A DNA stretch of 64,000 bases from Hormiphora californensis (GCA_020137815.1 CM035361.1:4896326-4960325); one strand, 5' to 3'; shown: positions 1 through 59,991, numbered from the stretch's first letter. A program made the numbers and translations. Notes: generated by a model from the letters alone, not told the origin.

Positions 1-11
1 CCTGAAGTCCA

Positions 12-107
<96 letters not shown>

Positions 108-137
108 TAGTTAATGTAACAATCTCTCCCCCTCCAG
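1..137. repeat. (CT)n microsatellite in the intron before the first dynein exon seen
   Basis: Bases 1-12 repeat part of the exon that starts at 138 (the CCTGAAGTCC stretch is also at 159-168). They are followed by a (CT)n run to about 104, then the acceptor CTCCAG at 132-137. It reads as intron sequence with a short copy of the exon. Confidence 0.7.
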
Positions 138-47274
<47,137 letters not shown>

Positions 47275-47623
47275 AGATATCTCACGCGTCATCCCTCACG
47301 CGTTAGCCCTCACGCAGCGTGAGAGAGAGAGAATGTACCGTGACGTGAGAAAGCAACGTACGGTGTGTGATATATAATTGAACTCTTATCTTATTATTTT
47401 CGTGTTTATGTGCATTGTTACATGTGTAGTGAGTGTGTTTTGACTTGAAAATGTATTAGTGTTTATGCTTCTCTTGATCCCCACGAAATTGAACGTGTTT
47501 TTAGTTTCAAATGATAACAGGGGCACCGTTACATTACTATCTGTTTGAACCTTTGGCGTTATATACTATATAGTCGCACGCAGAAAGCGATCAACAGATG
47601 GTTCAAATGGTGTCCCTGAAATT

Positions 47624-47629
47624 AATAAA
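47624..47629 (+). terminator. Probable dynein poly(A) signal AATAAA
   Basis: Canonical AATAAA 350 bases after the stop at 47272-47274. The 3' UTR between contains CACGCGT-rich sequence (47283-47330). Inference from position. Confidence 0.5.
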
Positions 47630-47799
47630 GGATGGAAAATCGGTCAGGCCACTGCACTGACAGTGTCATGGTACTGGGCGTATTTCAGGACGACTGAAAC
47701 TGGTGTCGTTGTCTGGCGGCGCCGACCCGATCTGAGAATCAAAACGGGGTTTGGCGCTGACAAACAACTTCGTTGTGTGGCGCTACCAGTTTCAGTGTC

Positions 47800-48590
47800 T
47801 GTACGCTATCTGTCCCATGCACGTCATCTATCTGTCCCATGCACGTCATCTGTCCCGTGCCCGCTATCTGTCCCGTGCACGCTATCTGTCCCATGCACGT
47901 CATCTATCTGTTCCGTGCACGCTATCTGTCCTGTGCACGATATCTGTCCCGTGCACGCTATCTGTCCCGTGCACGCTATCTGTCCCGTGCACGCTATCTG
48001 TTCCGTGCACGCTATCTGTCCTGTACACGATATCTGTCCTGTACACGATATCTGTCCCGTGCACGCTATCTGTCCTGTACACGATATCTGTCCTGTACAC
48101 GATATCTGTCCCGTGCACGCTATCTGTCCCGTGCACGCTATCTCTCCCGTGCACGCTATCTGTCCCGTGCACGCTATCTCTCCCGTGCACGCTATCTGTC
48201 CCGGGCCTGCTGTCTGTCCAGTGCACGCTATCAGATCCCTGCACGCTATCTGTCCCGTACACGCTATCTTTCCCGTGCACGTCATCTGTCCCGTGCACGC
48301 TATCAGACCCCTGCACGCTATCAGTCCTGTGCACGCTATCTGTCCCGTGCACGTTATCTGTCCCGTGCACGCTATCTGTCCCGTGCACGCTATCTGTCCC
48401 GTACACGCTATCTGTCCCGTGCACGCTATCTGTCCCGTGCACGTTATATGTCCCGTGCACGCTATCTGTTCCGTGCACGCTAGCTGTCCCGGGCACGCTA
48501 CCTGTCCCGTGCACGCTATATGTCCCGTGTACGCTATCTGTCCAGTGCACGCTATCGGTCCCGTGCACGCTATCTGTCCAGTGCAGGCCT
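47800..48590. repeat. 18 bp minisatellite CTATCTGTCCCGTGCACG
   Basis: About 44 copies with point changes, between the 3' ends of two convergent genes. Because 18 is a multiple of 3 the array is open in several frames on both strands (for example 47663-48628 on plus, 47900-48670 on minus). These give repeats such as CPVHAI, SRARYL and TDSVHG; none looks like a real protein. Confidence 0.92.
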
Positions 48591-48872
48591 GCGGGATTCT
48601 GAATCCACGATGGGGAAATCAGTTCTGACCAACTGGGGAGAAGAAGTCCCTTTTCTTCACGACCACTCATTCACGAACACGCATAGTGTCGGCCAAATCG
48701 CTTAAATGCGATATAGTCCCTATAGTTGGTTCCCCATGTCCATTATACAAGAAGGCAAACAATAAACTTGTCTAATTCAACTGAGCTATATGTATCAGGT
48801 AAACCAACAATATTCAACAAATTCACCAATGTTACCATAGCAACCACATTGGATACCATATAACAACAAATT
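48591..48872. other. Intergenic sequence / 3' UTR of the minus-strand gene
   Basis: No gene or repeat recognised. It lies directly downstream of the glycosyltransferase stop at 48873-48875. Confidence 0.5.
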
Positions 48873-51800
48873 TCAGCAATATCCAATTTTGTGTCTGGTT
48901 TCCAAACACTGTAAAGCCCCGGTTGAGGGAATAACACTATACTTTGAGCACCAAAATAGTCCGTTAACATTGTATCTTGAGTTCATTAGTCGGAACATCC
49001 GGTTCTTACGGCGGCCATCATATCGGAGTTTCTGGTAGGATCGGGATCTCTCGTCAGGTGTTTCTTGTTGGTTTATCACCTGAAAAGATGATGGTGACAG
49101 ACTGCAGTGGTGAAGCATTGGATAGGGAAACATATTGGGTTTATTGGTTGGTGGTGAAGCACATAGAGTGGCGGTGAAATATGAAAACGGATTGATGATG
49201 TGATCGAAGCTTCGATCACATCATCAATTCGCAAAGCATCATCAATTCGCAAAGCAGGGAAATAAGGAATAAAACAAAGGGGGAAATGAAAAGTGGAGGG
49301 GAATCATAAGTGCAATGGGGAAAACAGTTGTACTTGAATCTCAGGTTCAGGTCACGGCTATTTGCGCCTGAGACTCAGATGTGACCTGCCGCGCCAGACA
49401 GGAGATACAAAACACGAAAAGGGTGTTCTACTCGTCCACAAAATGCAGAAAACACGGATTTAATCGCTACTCAAGTTTCTACCCGTCCTTTGGGGGAAAA
49501 TAGTCGTGTCTGAACCTCAGGTTCAGGTCACTGAAGCTTGAGATCTTTGAGATACGCAACATGAAAAATGATTTCTACTCTTCTTCTACTCACCTCTATG
49601 TCATCACAGTAAATCACTTTCAGTCCTGCACCTTTGACCTTGACAAAGAAATCAGCGTGTTCTGCTATCTTGAGCTCCGGGGACCAACCACCAATCTGAA
49701 ATACAGTTGGAGAGTTTTTAAACGCAGCTTTGACTCAAAGTTTGAGGACGAAAAGCACCCCTTCAGGTAGAGATCTCTAAAAAGATTGCAAAGATGAACA
49801 AGAATAATTGCGGTATAATGCCATACCGCCTGATTTCCCCGCCGGCCGCCAACCATGTGATCTGGCATGTGCCAGTTGCCACACCTGCTTCTAATTGGGC
49901 ACTGATACGTGAGCCGGTATAGCTGATGGGTTGCCTGAGCTATGTGATATCCTAGTAATAATAAGTCGCAGTTCCGATCACAAATGCAGAACAATGTTCA
50001 TTGCACAATGACGTAGGGCGCGATGACAAATCTATGAACAATTTTAATTGCAAGTGCAACATAAAGGCGCCGCGCACATACGCACGAACTTCCGGTTGTG
50101 TTCAGTCAGTAAGTGACAGCATTCCGCACTGGATAGTTGCCAACAGCAACTCAGGAGGTTACGTTACAGGAAAGCGTGACACTTCACTAGTATATGTAAT
50201 TGTAAAATTGTCGAATTCTAAACCCCCTATGCCTTTTTGCAAAAGGCATCTGGGTGAATGCCTTCGGCATTCACCCAGGCGGGGAAAAAATCGCATGGGG
50301 GGAGGCACACTGAAGTTGAGCGCGCTCGTTCAAATCTCAACCTCGCGACACACACTGAAGTTCGAAGTTCGAAGTTTCGCGAAAACCAATTTTCGGCTGA
50401 GAAATCATTTGTAAGATGCTAACTTACTTACCGGTAGGGGAGACTTGACCCATATGGTACACTTGCCCAAATGGAATTTTTCGCTGGGGAGCCCAATATA
50501 AGATTTTCAAGATTATTTCACCCTAGAATGTGATACAAATAGGCTCAGTACCATTTCCAGCCCATGTAACAGTCATTGGACAGTCAATGTAATTTTTGGC
50601 GGACGAAAAAAATCGAAACAAAAAAGTTAGAAATTTGGCCTGTCTGATACCATTTATTTTGTGCACCCATGATTTCCGAACCAAAATCTATCGTACAGGA
50701 GTTGGACTTCAGACTTTGTCACAGCATATCTCACCGATTTATTTTACATTAAACAGTTAATTTGATAGGAAATCACTAAAACCTGAAGATACCCAATTTT
50801 GGTTAAATGGCATACTTTTTTGTATTAATATGGAATATTCCATTTGACCAAAACTTACTATACCATTTTGGCAAAGTTTTACGTATTGTGCGTAATTTGA
50901 CTAAGTTCTCTGCTTTCCTGTGCATTAATGAACTTCGTTTTTAATTTTCAAAGTTTGGAAGTCGTTTTGATCACGCTAGCCGGCAGAAAAACGTTTCCGT
51001 ACTACTCTTTCTGAGCCCGCGGTGTTGGGTTGTTGTTTCCGTACAACTCTGGCTGCTCCTGTTCTATAGTTTATGGTACCATATTTCGTTAGGGTATGTT
51101 CATCATATTTGGAACAGTGAGCTTTCTCGCAACCACCTAAATTCGGATTTTCTTATTTAAGCCCGTGTAGGATATCCCATTTTGGTAAAATGGACTATCC
51201 CATTTTGGCAAATAATCCTATCCCGTATAACCAAATTTTTCATTTAAACCCCCAAAATAATCCAATTCCGTATAACCAAATAATTCCGTATGACCAATAT
51301 TTTTTTTCCCAAATGGACTACCAGCATATCTCTACTAAGGGGTTATTTTAAGCTGTAAATGACACATTGGGGAAATAAAATGAACGATTTAATGATCATC
51401 TACCAAAAAATGTTAGGTATTAGACTAAATCGTTGAACAGGACACACCTAAACAAGATAGTGGTTCATATGGGTCAAGTCTCCCCTACATTTCTCGAGGT
51501 GTCCTTTATCCATACCGAGTCAATTTCACCGTTTTTGAAATTTTTGGCTAATCCGGTCACAGTTGTCCCAATTCACCAAAAAATTTAAAAACGGTGAAAT
51601 TGACTCGGTATGGACAAAGGACACCTCGAGAGATGTACCAGTAAATAAGTTAGCACCTTACAAATGATTTCTCAGCCGAAAATGGGGTTTCGCGAAACTT
51701 CGAACTTTTCCGCGAAACTAGAATCACACTCCACAATCACACTTGATATAATACCTGTATAACAGGTTGAGTCTTGGCTAGAAAGATGTTACTCGTTGAA

Positions 51801-53307
51801 TCACATTGTTCACAGTTCGGATGGGCGGGTATGATGCCTGGCTTCCTGTCACAGTGGCCGCTGAACATACCAAACTCCTGCAGGGGGAGGAAATAATTAT
51901 CAGATTCTATTAATTACTAGACTACAGGTCTGATGAAATACAATTTTGTATTGAAACATGTGTAAACTGTTGAACTAAACTTCCTTGTTTTTATTTGTAG
52001 ACTACAGGTCTAATTAATTTGAATATACAGTCGGACCCTGATTATCCGGACCCTGATTTACTGATTTTACCAGGAGTATAAACTTCCCCTGAGCATCCCG
52101 GTAAATCGGGGCCCGAATGTACCTGTCGCTTGTGGTAATATCCGAAGCGGATGGATCCGGCGAACTTGATGAATCCTTCGAACTTCCCACCGACAATCGT
52201 GGCATCTGTCGTATCCAATATATTGATCATCTGTTAATTAATAAATTAGTCAATTAATTTAACAATTAATTAAATTAATTAATTGGCAAACAATTAGTTT
52301 AACCGGGTAGAAGGTTCAATTTGAACTTCAAAATAGAAATCAACTTTCTATTGGCGATGAAGACTATAGTAATTAGTTAACTAATTATATCATTTAAATG
52401 ATTTGTTAATTAGTTATACCTTATCAATATCCGTTTTATTGTTAAACACGTGATCATCATCCACCAGCAGGAAGTACTTAGTTTTCACCATGTCAAGTGC
52501 AATGTTTCGTCCAACTGATATTCCCATGTCTTCATCATCACCTGCACGTTTTAATAGTTTTAATATTAATTAGTATTAATTAATTAGTTTTAATATTAAT
52601 TAATTAGTTAAATAAAACACACGGTCATTGTGATTATTAATATATGTGTTGATGATTGATTAGATATTTGGTGTTATCAACGATAACACCATCCAAATAC
52701 CCTTTCCACCAAATGACAAAGTTCGGTACCAGGAACCGACCGACACAAGTAAAAAACCAATCAGAACTGCTGCATGTGCTAATTAATTTTCATACCGGAG
52801 CGGCCGTACTGATATACTTCGTCTGTCTGGCGGCGTCAGACCCCGAGCGACTTGTTAACAAGTACCCCTTACTCAGCAACGAATAACAGTGCGCTCAGAT
52901 GGGGTGATCTGTGGCGCCAGACAGTACTTACCCACAATGTACTCAAGGTGGGGATATTTAGATAGCTCCGTCCACACCTCTTCAGGATAGTCATTGGGCC
53001 CATCATCCAGACAAATTATCCTCAAATCATACCCTGCAAGGAGACACCAAATAATTCTACAATATACATAGTACATTATCTATAGATGTATAGATACTGA
53101 TAGTGATAGCCATAGATCAAGATGTGTCTATAAAAGAAACGGGTCGAATTCGACGAGGAAACATGTCAAATTGGATTAGGATTAGGAATCTGTTAATCTC
53201 GTTAATTACCTTTGATATCTCTGATTGATTGAGCAAGTCGGGCCACTAGATACGGTCTTCGTGCTGTCTTTGTTATGACCGTGATACAATCAAATGGATT
53301 CGTACAA
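48873..53307 (-). CDS. Catalytic domain exons of the GT12-like enzyme (exons 8-14)
   Basis: Begins with CITVITKTARRPYLVARLAQ, the nucleotide-sugar-binding entry strand of the GT-A fold. Then come LRIICLDDGPND, MGISVGRNIALDMVKTKYFL and LVDDDHVF, whose DDD is the metal/UDP-sugar motif, in exon 52420-52541. VGGKFEGFIKFAG, HPNCEQCDSTSNIFLAKTQP, GGWSPELKIAEHADFFVKVK and KVIYCDDIEV follow, all in the order found in B4GALNT proteins. The terminal exon ends HKIGYC then TGA (48873-48875). The acceptor of exon 53210-53307 is duplicated upstream at about 53339-53348 as part of a roughly 38 bp tandem copy. Confidence 0.85.
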
Positions 53308-55553
53308 CTGAGAAAAATATTGGTTAAAGATTTCTCCCTCAACTGAGAAAAATATTGGTTAAAGATTTCTCCCTCAACTGTCATTATAATCGTTGATTCA
53401 ACAAATAAAATTGCTGCGAATTCTACACTTACTGTGAAGCAAAGTTTGGTCGGAATGACTTGACAGCCTCTACTGGGTTGTTCAAACCACATGCCTTGAA
53501 ATCACATTGATCGTTTTCCATTGGCTCAACATTTACAAATATCTCCCTGTCTTTCATGAACACTAGGTATGAATGGATTAGTTATAATGTAACATCAACT
53601 TCATAGCTGCGAAAGAATTGAAATAACTTCGTCGAATTTCGGGCTAGCTCAGAAGTTTAATAGCCCAATTAGACAGCTGTTAACAACTTGTCGTGTAGCC
53701 CCTAAAAATAAATTTGGGCTAAAGTCCTTATATATAATGCCCGATACCTGGTTCTTCGACGAATTCCAGTTTGGAAGCCTCCTCGTTACATTTCGTCAGA
53801 GAGATTGGTGCAGCCAGACATGGGAACAATGTAGCAACATACGGATCTAGCTCTAAAAGGAGGCGTTTATCAGACACCAAAAAAGGGTTAAAGTTTTAGG
53901 TGTCAATCGGCAAACCATGAATTGCCAAGTCAACGAAGTAAGTCCCAGAGAAGTTCAAAGAAAGTCCAAAAATTGGAGTCCAAAAAAGTCAAAACCATTC
54001 CACTTACTCGATGCAGGGGAAACACACAGTACAGCTCCCTTTTCATCCGGAACCAACACGGTTAGAAAACCAGTTTCTTTTTGAAATGAGAATCGGAGTG
54101 AATCACCATCACATTCACCTAGACCTGCAGAATGTCAAGGAATTAACCATGTACTTGCCTGGCTAGACTGTGTTTCGGGGAGGGTTAGAACATAACAACC
54201 ATGCACCTGGGTTGGCATCAGGAACCGACAGAAACAAGTAAACAACCAATCGGAACTCGTTATTTAGTTCACGTGACTGGTTATTAGCCAATCAGGGACC
54301 AGTATTTCCTGATTCGGTCGGTTCCTGGTTGGCATGGAGGATTGCTGAGCAAACTCCATGGCTTGGTAACCATGGTAACAACACATTTGCTTACCTAATT
54401 CAGGGGATGTAGGGTTAGGTCCACCATTGAGCAGCTTTACACACGATCCAGCGGGCTTATAGACCAAGTTACCACTAACTGTCAGCTCAAATAGTTGCTC
54501 CTGAAAATATGATGGTGTGATATGCCCATATTTGGTCAGTTTATTACGTCATCATATGCCCATATATGGTCAGGTTTATGACGTCACATATGCACATATA
54601 TTGGTCAGTTTATGACTTCACATATGCCCATATATGGCAGTGTAACACATACCAAATCAGGATCACAATGCCCAACAAGAAGAACAGAGTTATCTCCGTC
54701 CACATCGATACACCGTCCTGTGTACCACAGCTTTAACCGGTGGTTTGATATCCTTGCTGGGAAATCTGTTCCGCCATCATCTTCTTGTTTACCATCCTCA
54801 GTATTGTTGTGATAATGATGCTGATGATTTTATGATAACATCTGAAACTGAGTTGCTTATAAGCATTCGAATTTGTTTCTTTCCTCCGAAAGAAATGAAT
54901 TTGAGTTCAATTTTCAGAAGCTAGAGAACACCAAATCCTCCAGCTCCTGAAAATTGACTTCACCGTAGGCAAAGCAATAAAGAATTTAAAATCCAATTCC
55001 TCAAAGTAGTTATTTACCACTAACTAAAGAAGTTGTTAAACTCACTATTTCTCCTACTGCGGGTATGCCCATACATGGTAAGTTTATCACTAAATTTAAC
55101 TCACTATTTCTTGTACTGCGGGTATCCAGGGCCTCTTGGAGTCTCTGTAGCGCGGAGCAGGGTGTATTGAGATAGGTGGTTAGTTCTCGTAGTACCAAGA
55201 CACCAAACAGACAAACTATCAATAATAAACCGTACCTGGAATAGGCATTGCTGTAATGAAGGAACCGACCGAAACAAGTAAACAACCAATCAGAACTCGT
55301 TATTTAGGTCACGTGACTGGTTATCAGCCAATCAGGGACCAGTATTTCCTAATTCGGTCGGTTCCTGCTGTCATGTCATATCATTTTAAATCTTTGCATA
55401 TTTTATCAAGCTGATCTACTTTTGTAAATTTTACCCTGTACAATGTATTCGAAAACTGCAACTAACCTAGTTAACTAATTAATTACAAATTACTAATTAA
55501 CTAATTAACTAATTAACTAATTACCTTCTTAACAAGACTGCAGGCATCATCAT
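48873..55553 (-). CDS. Beta-1,4-N-acetylgalactosaminyltransferase-like (GT12) type II membrane enzyme
   Basis: Complete 14-exon gene, 569 codons including the stop, phases all consistent. Exons in reading order: 55525-55553, 55046-55235, 54653-54820, 54395-54500, 54008-54124, 53748-53852, 53433-53562, 53210-53307, 52932-53033, 52420-52541, 52123-52230, 51755-51877, 49594-49695, 48873-49079. It predicts a short cytosolic tail (MMMPAVLLRRY), a signal anchor (GLLLIVCLFGVLVL), a stem with a ricin-B-like part and a C-terminal GT-A catalytic domain with DDD. Family members transfer GalNAc to glycolipid or glycoprotein acceptors in the Golgi; human B4GALNT1 and B4GALNT2 have similar length (about 530-570). 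Acceptor specificity cannot be read from the sequence. Exon 2 has two possible donors, at 55105 and 55046; only the one at 55046 keeps frame with exon 3. Confidence 0.82.
49080..49593. other. Intron of the GT12-like gene
   Basis: Contains a short palindrome (GATGTGATCGAAGCTTCGAT region, 49194-49227) and two copies of AATCTCAGGTTCAGGTCAC-like sequence (49335 and 49513). Nothing else seen. Confidence 0.5.
50365..51715. mobile_element. Nested inverted-repeat element in a GT12 intron
   Basis: Outer arms: GTTTCGCG..TTTTCGGCTGAGAAATCATTTGTAA..GCTAACTTA at 50375-50432 and inverted at 51640-51712. An inner pair, TAGGGGAGACTTGACCCATA, lies at 50436-50456 and inverted at 51467-51488. A third hairpin, CTCGAGGTGTCCTTT..CCATACCGAGTCAATTTCACC, lies at 51495-51533 and inverted at 51591-51634. 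No ORF of note. At least two non-autonomous elements inserted into one another. Confidence 0.7.
52026..52121. mobile_element. Pogo/Tigger-like MITE abutting a 5' splice site
   Basis: TACAGTCGGACCCTGATTA on the left and CGGTAAATCGGGGCCCGAATGTA on the right. Read on the minus strand the element starts at the TA of the donor GTACATTC of the exon 52123-52230. It therefore occupies the first roughly 97 bases of that 245 bp intron. Confidence 0.65.
52730..52770. mobile_element. hAT-like MITE copy h (truncated)
   Basis: CAGGAACCGACCGACACAAG and the following CAATCAGAACT match the other copies; homology stops near 52770. Confidence 0.7.
53433..55553 (-). CDS. Anchor, stem and ricin-B-like exons of the GT12-like gene (exons 1-7)
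   Basis: The start is at ATG 55553, the first of three tandem in-frame ATGs. Exon 1 gives only ten residues; exon 2 gives the membrane anchor and stem. Exons 3-6 read RISNHRLKLWYTGRCIDVDG, LLVGHCDPDLEQLFELTVSG, LVYKPAGSCVKLLNG, LGECDGDSLRFSFQKETGF and VLCVSPAS. The spacing of C-I-D-V-D-G, G-H-C-D and F-x-x-x-x-G-x-L is that of a ricin-B/beta-trefoil lectin repeat. Exon 7 (VFMKDREIFVNVEPMENDQC...) links to the catalytic domain. The lectin assignment is by pattern. Confidence 0.65.
54219..54327. mobile_element. hAT-like MITE copy i, 8 bp target duplication
   Basis: CAGGAACCGACAGAAACAAG ... TCGGTCGGTTCCTG flanked by GTTGGCAT on both sides (54211-54218 and 54328-54335). Confidence 0.9.
54510..54645. 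repeat. ATATGCCCATATATGGTCAG tandem motif
   Basis: Three to four copies of a roughly 35 bp unit (GTTTATGACGTCACATATGC...) between exons of the GT12 gene. Related to the CATATATGGGCATCACGTGA family. Confidence 0.7.
55259..55367. mobile_element. hAT-like MITE copy j, 8 bp target duplication
   Basis: AAGGAACCGACCGAAACAAG ... TCGGTCGGTTCCTG flanked by CTGTAATG (55251-55258) and CTGTCATG (55368-55375). It lies in the first intron of the GT12 gene. Confidence 0.88.
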
Positions 55554-56400
<847 letters not shown>

Positions 56401-56500
56401 NNNNNNNNNNNNNNNNNNNNNNNNNNNNNNNNNNNNNNNNNNNNNNNNNNNNNNNNNNNNNNNNNNNNNNNNNNNNNNNNNNNNNNNNNNNNNNNNNNNN
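56401..56500. other. Assembly gap (100 N)
   Basis: Exactly 100 N, the usual placeholder for a gap of unknown size. Sequences on either side need not be adjacent. Confidence 0.99.
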
Positions 56501-57551
56501 ACTGGTGCAGTTCTTTGTCGGTTTGGTTTACTTCATTAACACCCTAAGAGCTATCCGACCCTGCATTATTGAATTATAGTTAGGTGTATAGATACAGGGT
56601 GTTCGTGCTGCACAGTTCTATGATTTTGTTTTAGCGTATCTTTTGGTCGTGTGTTTCTGCACGTATGGCTGGCTTAGAATTGGGGATAAGCACCGCATGC
56701 TTATCCAGTGATTAGGAGAGATCAACCCTTTGGCCTATCTTTTGACCGTGTATTTTGAGCGAAGTCAACGGCACTCGATCGCCTTTACTTTATATGTTTA
56801 AACGGACCATTCCATTTATATTTTCTAAGCACCTTTGACCTTGAACGAAGAGATGACAACTCTTTAGCCCCGGGGCGTTGCTGCAATATGAATTTTCATT
56901 AGATCGAGTTAACACTGCTATTTCCAAGCCTTGGACCTCTTCCTCTGGTCTACGGGTCCTTCTCCCCCTTCCTTTTTAAAACTCTCTTCCGCCCACTTTT
57001 TCCCGTCTTTTTTTTTTCTTCTAAGACTTGAGCGAAGGTTTATTACAAAGTCCGTGTTTTAACGGCAAATTGCTAAAAAGGGTTCCTTGTCTAACGTTTG
57101 TTCCCTGTAGGGGTGTATACATTTTTCCCCCCCCCTTTCTCTTCCTTCTCACCTCTCCCCTCCCCTCTCCCTCTCCTCTCTTCCCTTCTCTCATTCCCTT
57201 TCTTTTCCTCTCTCTCAACGTCCTCCTCCTCCCCCTCCTCTCTCTCCACTTTCTTTCCCTCCGGGTCTCTGCCCGCTGCTATCCGGCGTCCCCTTACACC
57301 CACCATCTAACGCACCGTACCTAGTACCAGCGTGACCTTGCCCTCCCCAGCTTTCTCTTCCCTCCTCCCCCCTTTTCTCTAATTTTTCTTTTTCTCCTCT
57401 CCTCTCTCTTTTTCTTCTCTCGTCCTCTCCTCCCCAGCCTCTCTCTCTCTCTCTTTTCCCTCTTCCCTTTTCCCTCTCCCCTCTTCGACTCTGTGCCACC
57501 ACCCTCCATATCCCCACACAACCTCGGTCTTATACCTCTAGCTCTAAAGAT

Positions 57552-57611
<60 letters not shown>

Positions 57612-58200
57612 CTCTCTCTCCAGGCACGCTCTCTTCTCCTACCTGTGTATTGTATATATCATCTTATTATATTGCAGCTATGTCTGGCAAGGAGTGTGTT
57701 AATACCACCATCTTATATATCTCATCTGAAGACAGCAGCCCATTTTTATTAAATCTCTTTATTTGGCAATACTCCAGCAACCCATTTCCGCGATAGAAGC
57801 TTGTAATTCATATACAATTCATAGCGGCTGTAGTATTTGTGTTGCCCGTCATACAGACACAAATTTTATTCTCAGGTGATGCTCTATTAATTCAAACTGA
57901 ATTTTATCTTCTATATTTCCTCCATGGATCTGTCCGTATTAATTTTATTCCCAGGAGAATTTGTTTTCTTAGAATTCCAGATTTCCCAAAATAATGTGGT
58001 TCTAGAGGTATAACACCTTGAGGTACTACATATTGTTGAGGACAGCAGATGACTCGACGGTATAAGTTGATTTGAATATGTTTAGAAAGGGAGAGAGAGG
58101 GAAGGGAGTATCAGAGAGAGGGAGAGAGATGCTACCTTTACAGTCTTGTTCCTTCGCAAGGGCGAAGGAAGCTTAGTGTAACCCAAAATTATTGCAAGTC
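56501..58200. other. No gene recognised; CT-rich and (CT)n sequence
   Basis: Pyrimidine-rich stretch at about 57118-57490 and (CT)n at 57551-57608. No ORF here shows a recognisable protein. Confidence 0.6.
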
Positions 58201-58239
58201 ATTAATCTGCCGTTTGAGGGGCGCTTGAGATCCCAATCA

Positions 58240-58665
58240 TGAAGGAGCAAGAGTTGTGTTTATGAAGGAGCAAGAGTTGTGTTGATGAAAGAGCAAGAGT
58301 TGTGTTGATGAAGGAGCAAGAGTTGTGTTGATGAAGGAGCAAGAGTTGTTTTGATGAAGGAGCAAGAGTTGTGTTGATGAAGGAGCACGAGTTGTTTTTA
58401 TGAAGGAACAAGAGTTGTGTTTATAAAGGAGCAATAGTTGTGTTTGTGAAGGAGCAAGAGTTGTGTTGATGAAAGAGCAAGAGTTGTGTGGATGAAGGAG
58501 CAAGAGTTGTTTTGATGAAGGAGCAAGAGTTGTGTTGATGAAAGAGCAAGAGTTGTTTTGATGAAGGAGCAAGAGTTGTGTTTATGAAGGAGCAAGAGTT
58601 GTGTTTATGAAGGAGCAAGAGTTTTGTTGATGAAGGAGCAAGAGTTGTGTTTATGAAGGAGCACG
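58240..58665. repeat. Minisatellite GAAGGAGCAAGAGTTGTGTT
   Basis: About 18 copies of a 24 bp unit (GATGAAGGAGCAAGAGTTGT plus GTTT). The period is a multiple of 3, so the minus strand is open as SFINTTLAPSS-like repeats. Not a credible gene. Confidence 0.9.
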
Positions 58666-58739
58666 GAGATGGTGGAGAAATTAGAATATATAAACATATT
58701 ATATGGGTGGCTCCTATTAGCTCAACGCGGAGGGAGGGA

Positions 58740-59280
58740 GAGATAGATAGAGAGATAGAAAGACAGAGGGAGAGATAGAGAGACAGAGAGACAGAGCGAG
58801 AGAGAGAGAACATGTTCGACTGTCATTACTCAGACTTGTCATTACAGACTAGTGACCCTAATTTCTCTTCTCGCCTCCGGCCTCTCGTAGAACGGTTGTG
58901 TAGCTAGTCCGCCCACTGTAAATTGGAGTGGTGATGGATAATCTTGAATTTTAATTTTAAATGCATTTTTCATTGCTACGATACATATTGATTGGGCTTT
59001 TACTTGGCAATTTTCAATGAATAAATTATTGTCTCTTGACTCGTGTGGTAGTTGATAGGGAATAGGGATAACGCGGGGTCTTCTGTATAGTGTGCACCAC
59101 ATGTCCCATCCGCCTCTATCTTTGTCCCTCTCTTTCTCTATCTTTGTCGCTTTCTTCTCTATCTTTGTCCCTCTCTTTCTTCCTCTTCTCTATCTAGACC
59201 ATGCCAACTCTCTTTTCCCTAAGTGTGCCAGTTGTCGTTATGTTCAACTTGTAGTGAAGGGGTCTAATTCTTTCTTTCTA

Positions 59281-59343
<63 letters not shown>

Positions 59344-59922
59344 CTCTCTCTCTCTCGCTCTCTCTCTCCCCCCTCTTTCTCTCACTATCACTATCTCTAT
59401 CTCTCTTTCCCTCTCTCTTTCTCTCTCGCTCTCTTACCACCCAAGGCAGACTCTAAATCCCGCCTTTAATTCCAGGGATGGTCATTACTCCCACATTTGC
59501 CTACCACGTGTCCCATACGTGTGTCGCGGGATCTCATGTTATATTAGAATTTCTTTCTCCCAGATCCTACTTTACGTAGACTGAAACCTGCATTTTTCAT
59601 GCATATATTTATGATAAATCAACAAACTTGAGACGAGCATATATCTCTCATGCTCTTAGTTATATATTGATTATCTAAGCCTAGCTCGTTCACTTCTTCC
59701 TTTCATTTTCTATACCGTGTAAACTCTTTCTGCTCCAGTGATATAATTTACACTGACTGTCTGCTTTATACTCGAGTCAAGCGTGACGAAGCACTAAGCA
59801 GACAGTCGAGTGCTTCAACTGTCTTTTTACCACCCTGTAGATTTACCTAAATTATTCTAGCTACTCGTAAAAATAAAGATTGTGCCAAAAATGGATTCTA
59901 CAGAACAATACTTTCTATTATA

Positions 59923-59991
<69 letters not shown>

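Noticed and set aside
47800-48590. CRISPR-like array
   Set aside because: The repeats are directly adjacent with no unique spacers, in a eukaryotic genome.
47663-48670. Frames of 321, 283 and 256 codons around 47663-48670
   Set aside because: All are translations of the 18 bp minisatellite, whose period is a multiple of three; no non-repeat domain.
55105-55235. Shorter exon 2 of the GT12 gene using the donor at 55104
   Set aside because: It would leave phase 1 and hit TGA eight codons into exon 3; the donor after 55046 keeps frame.
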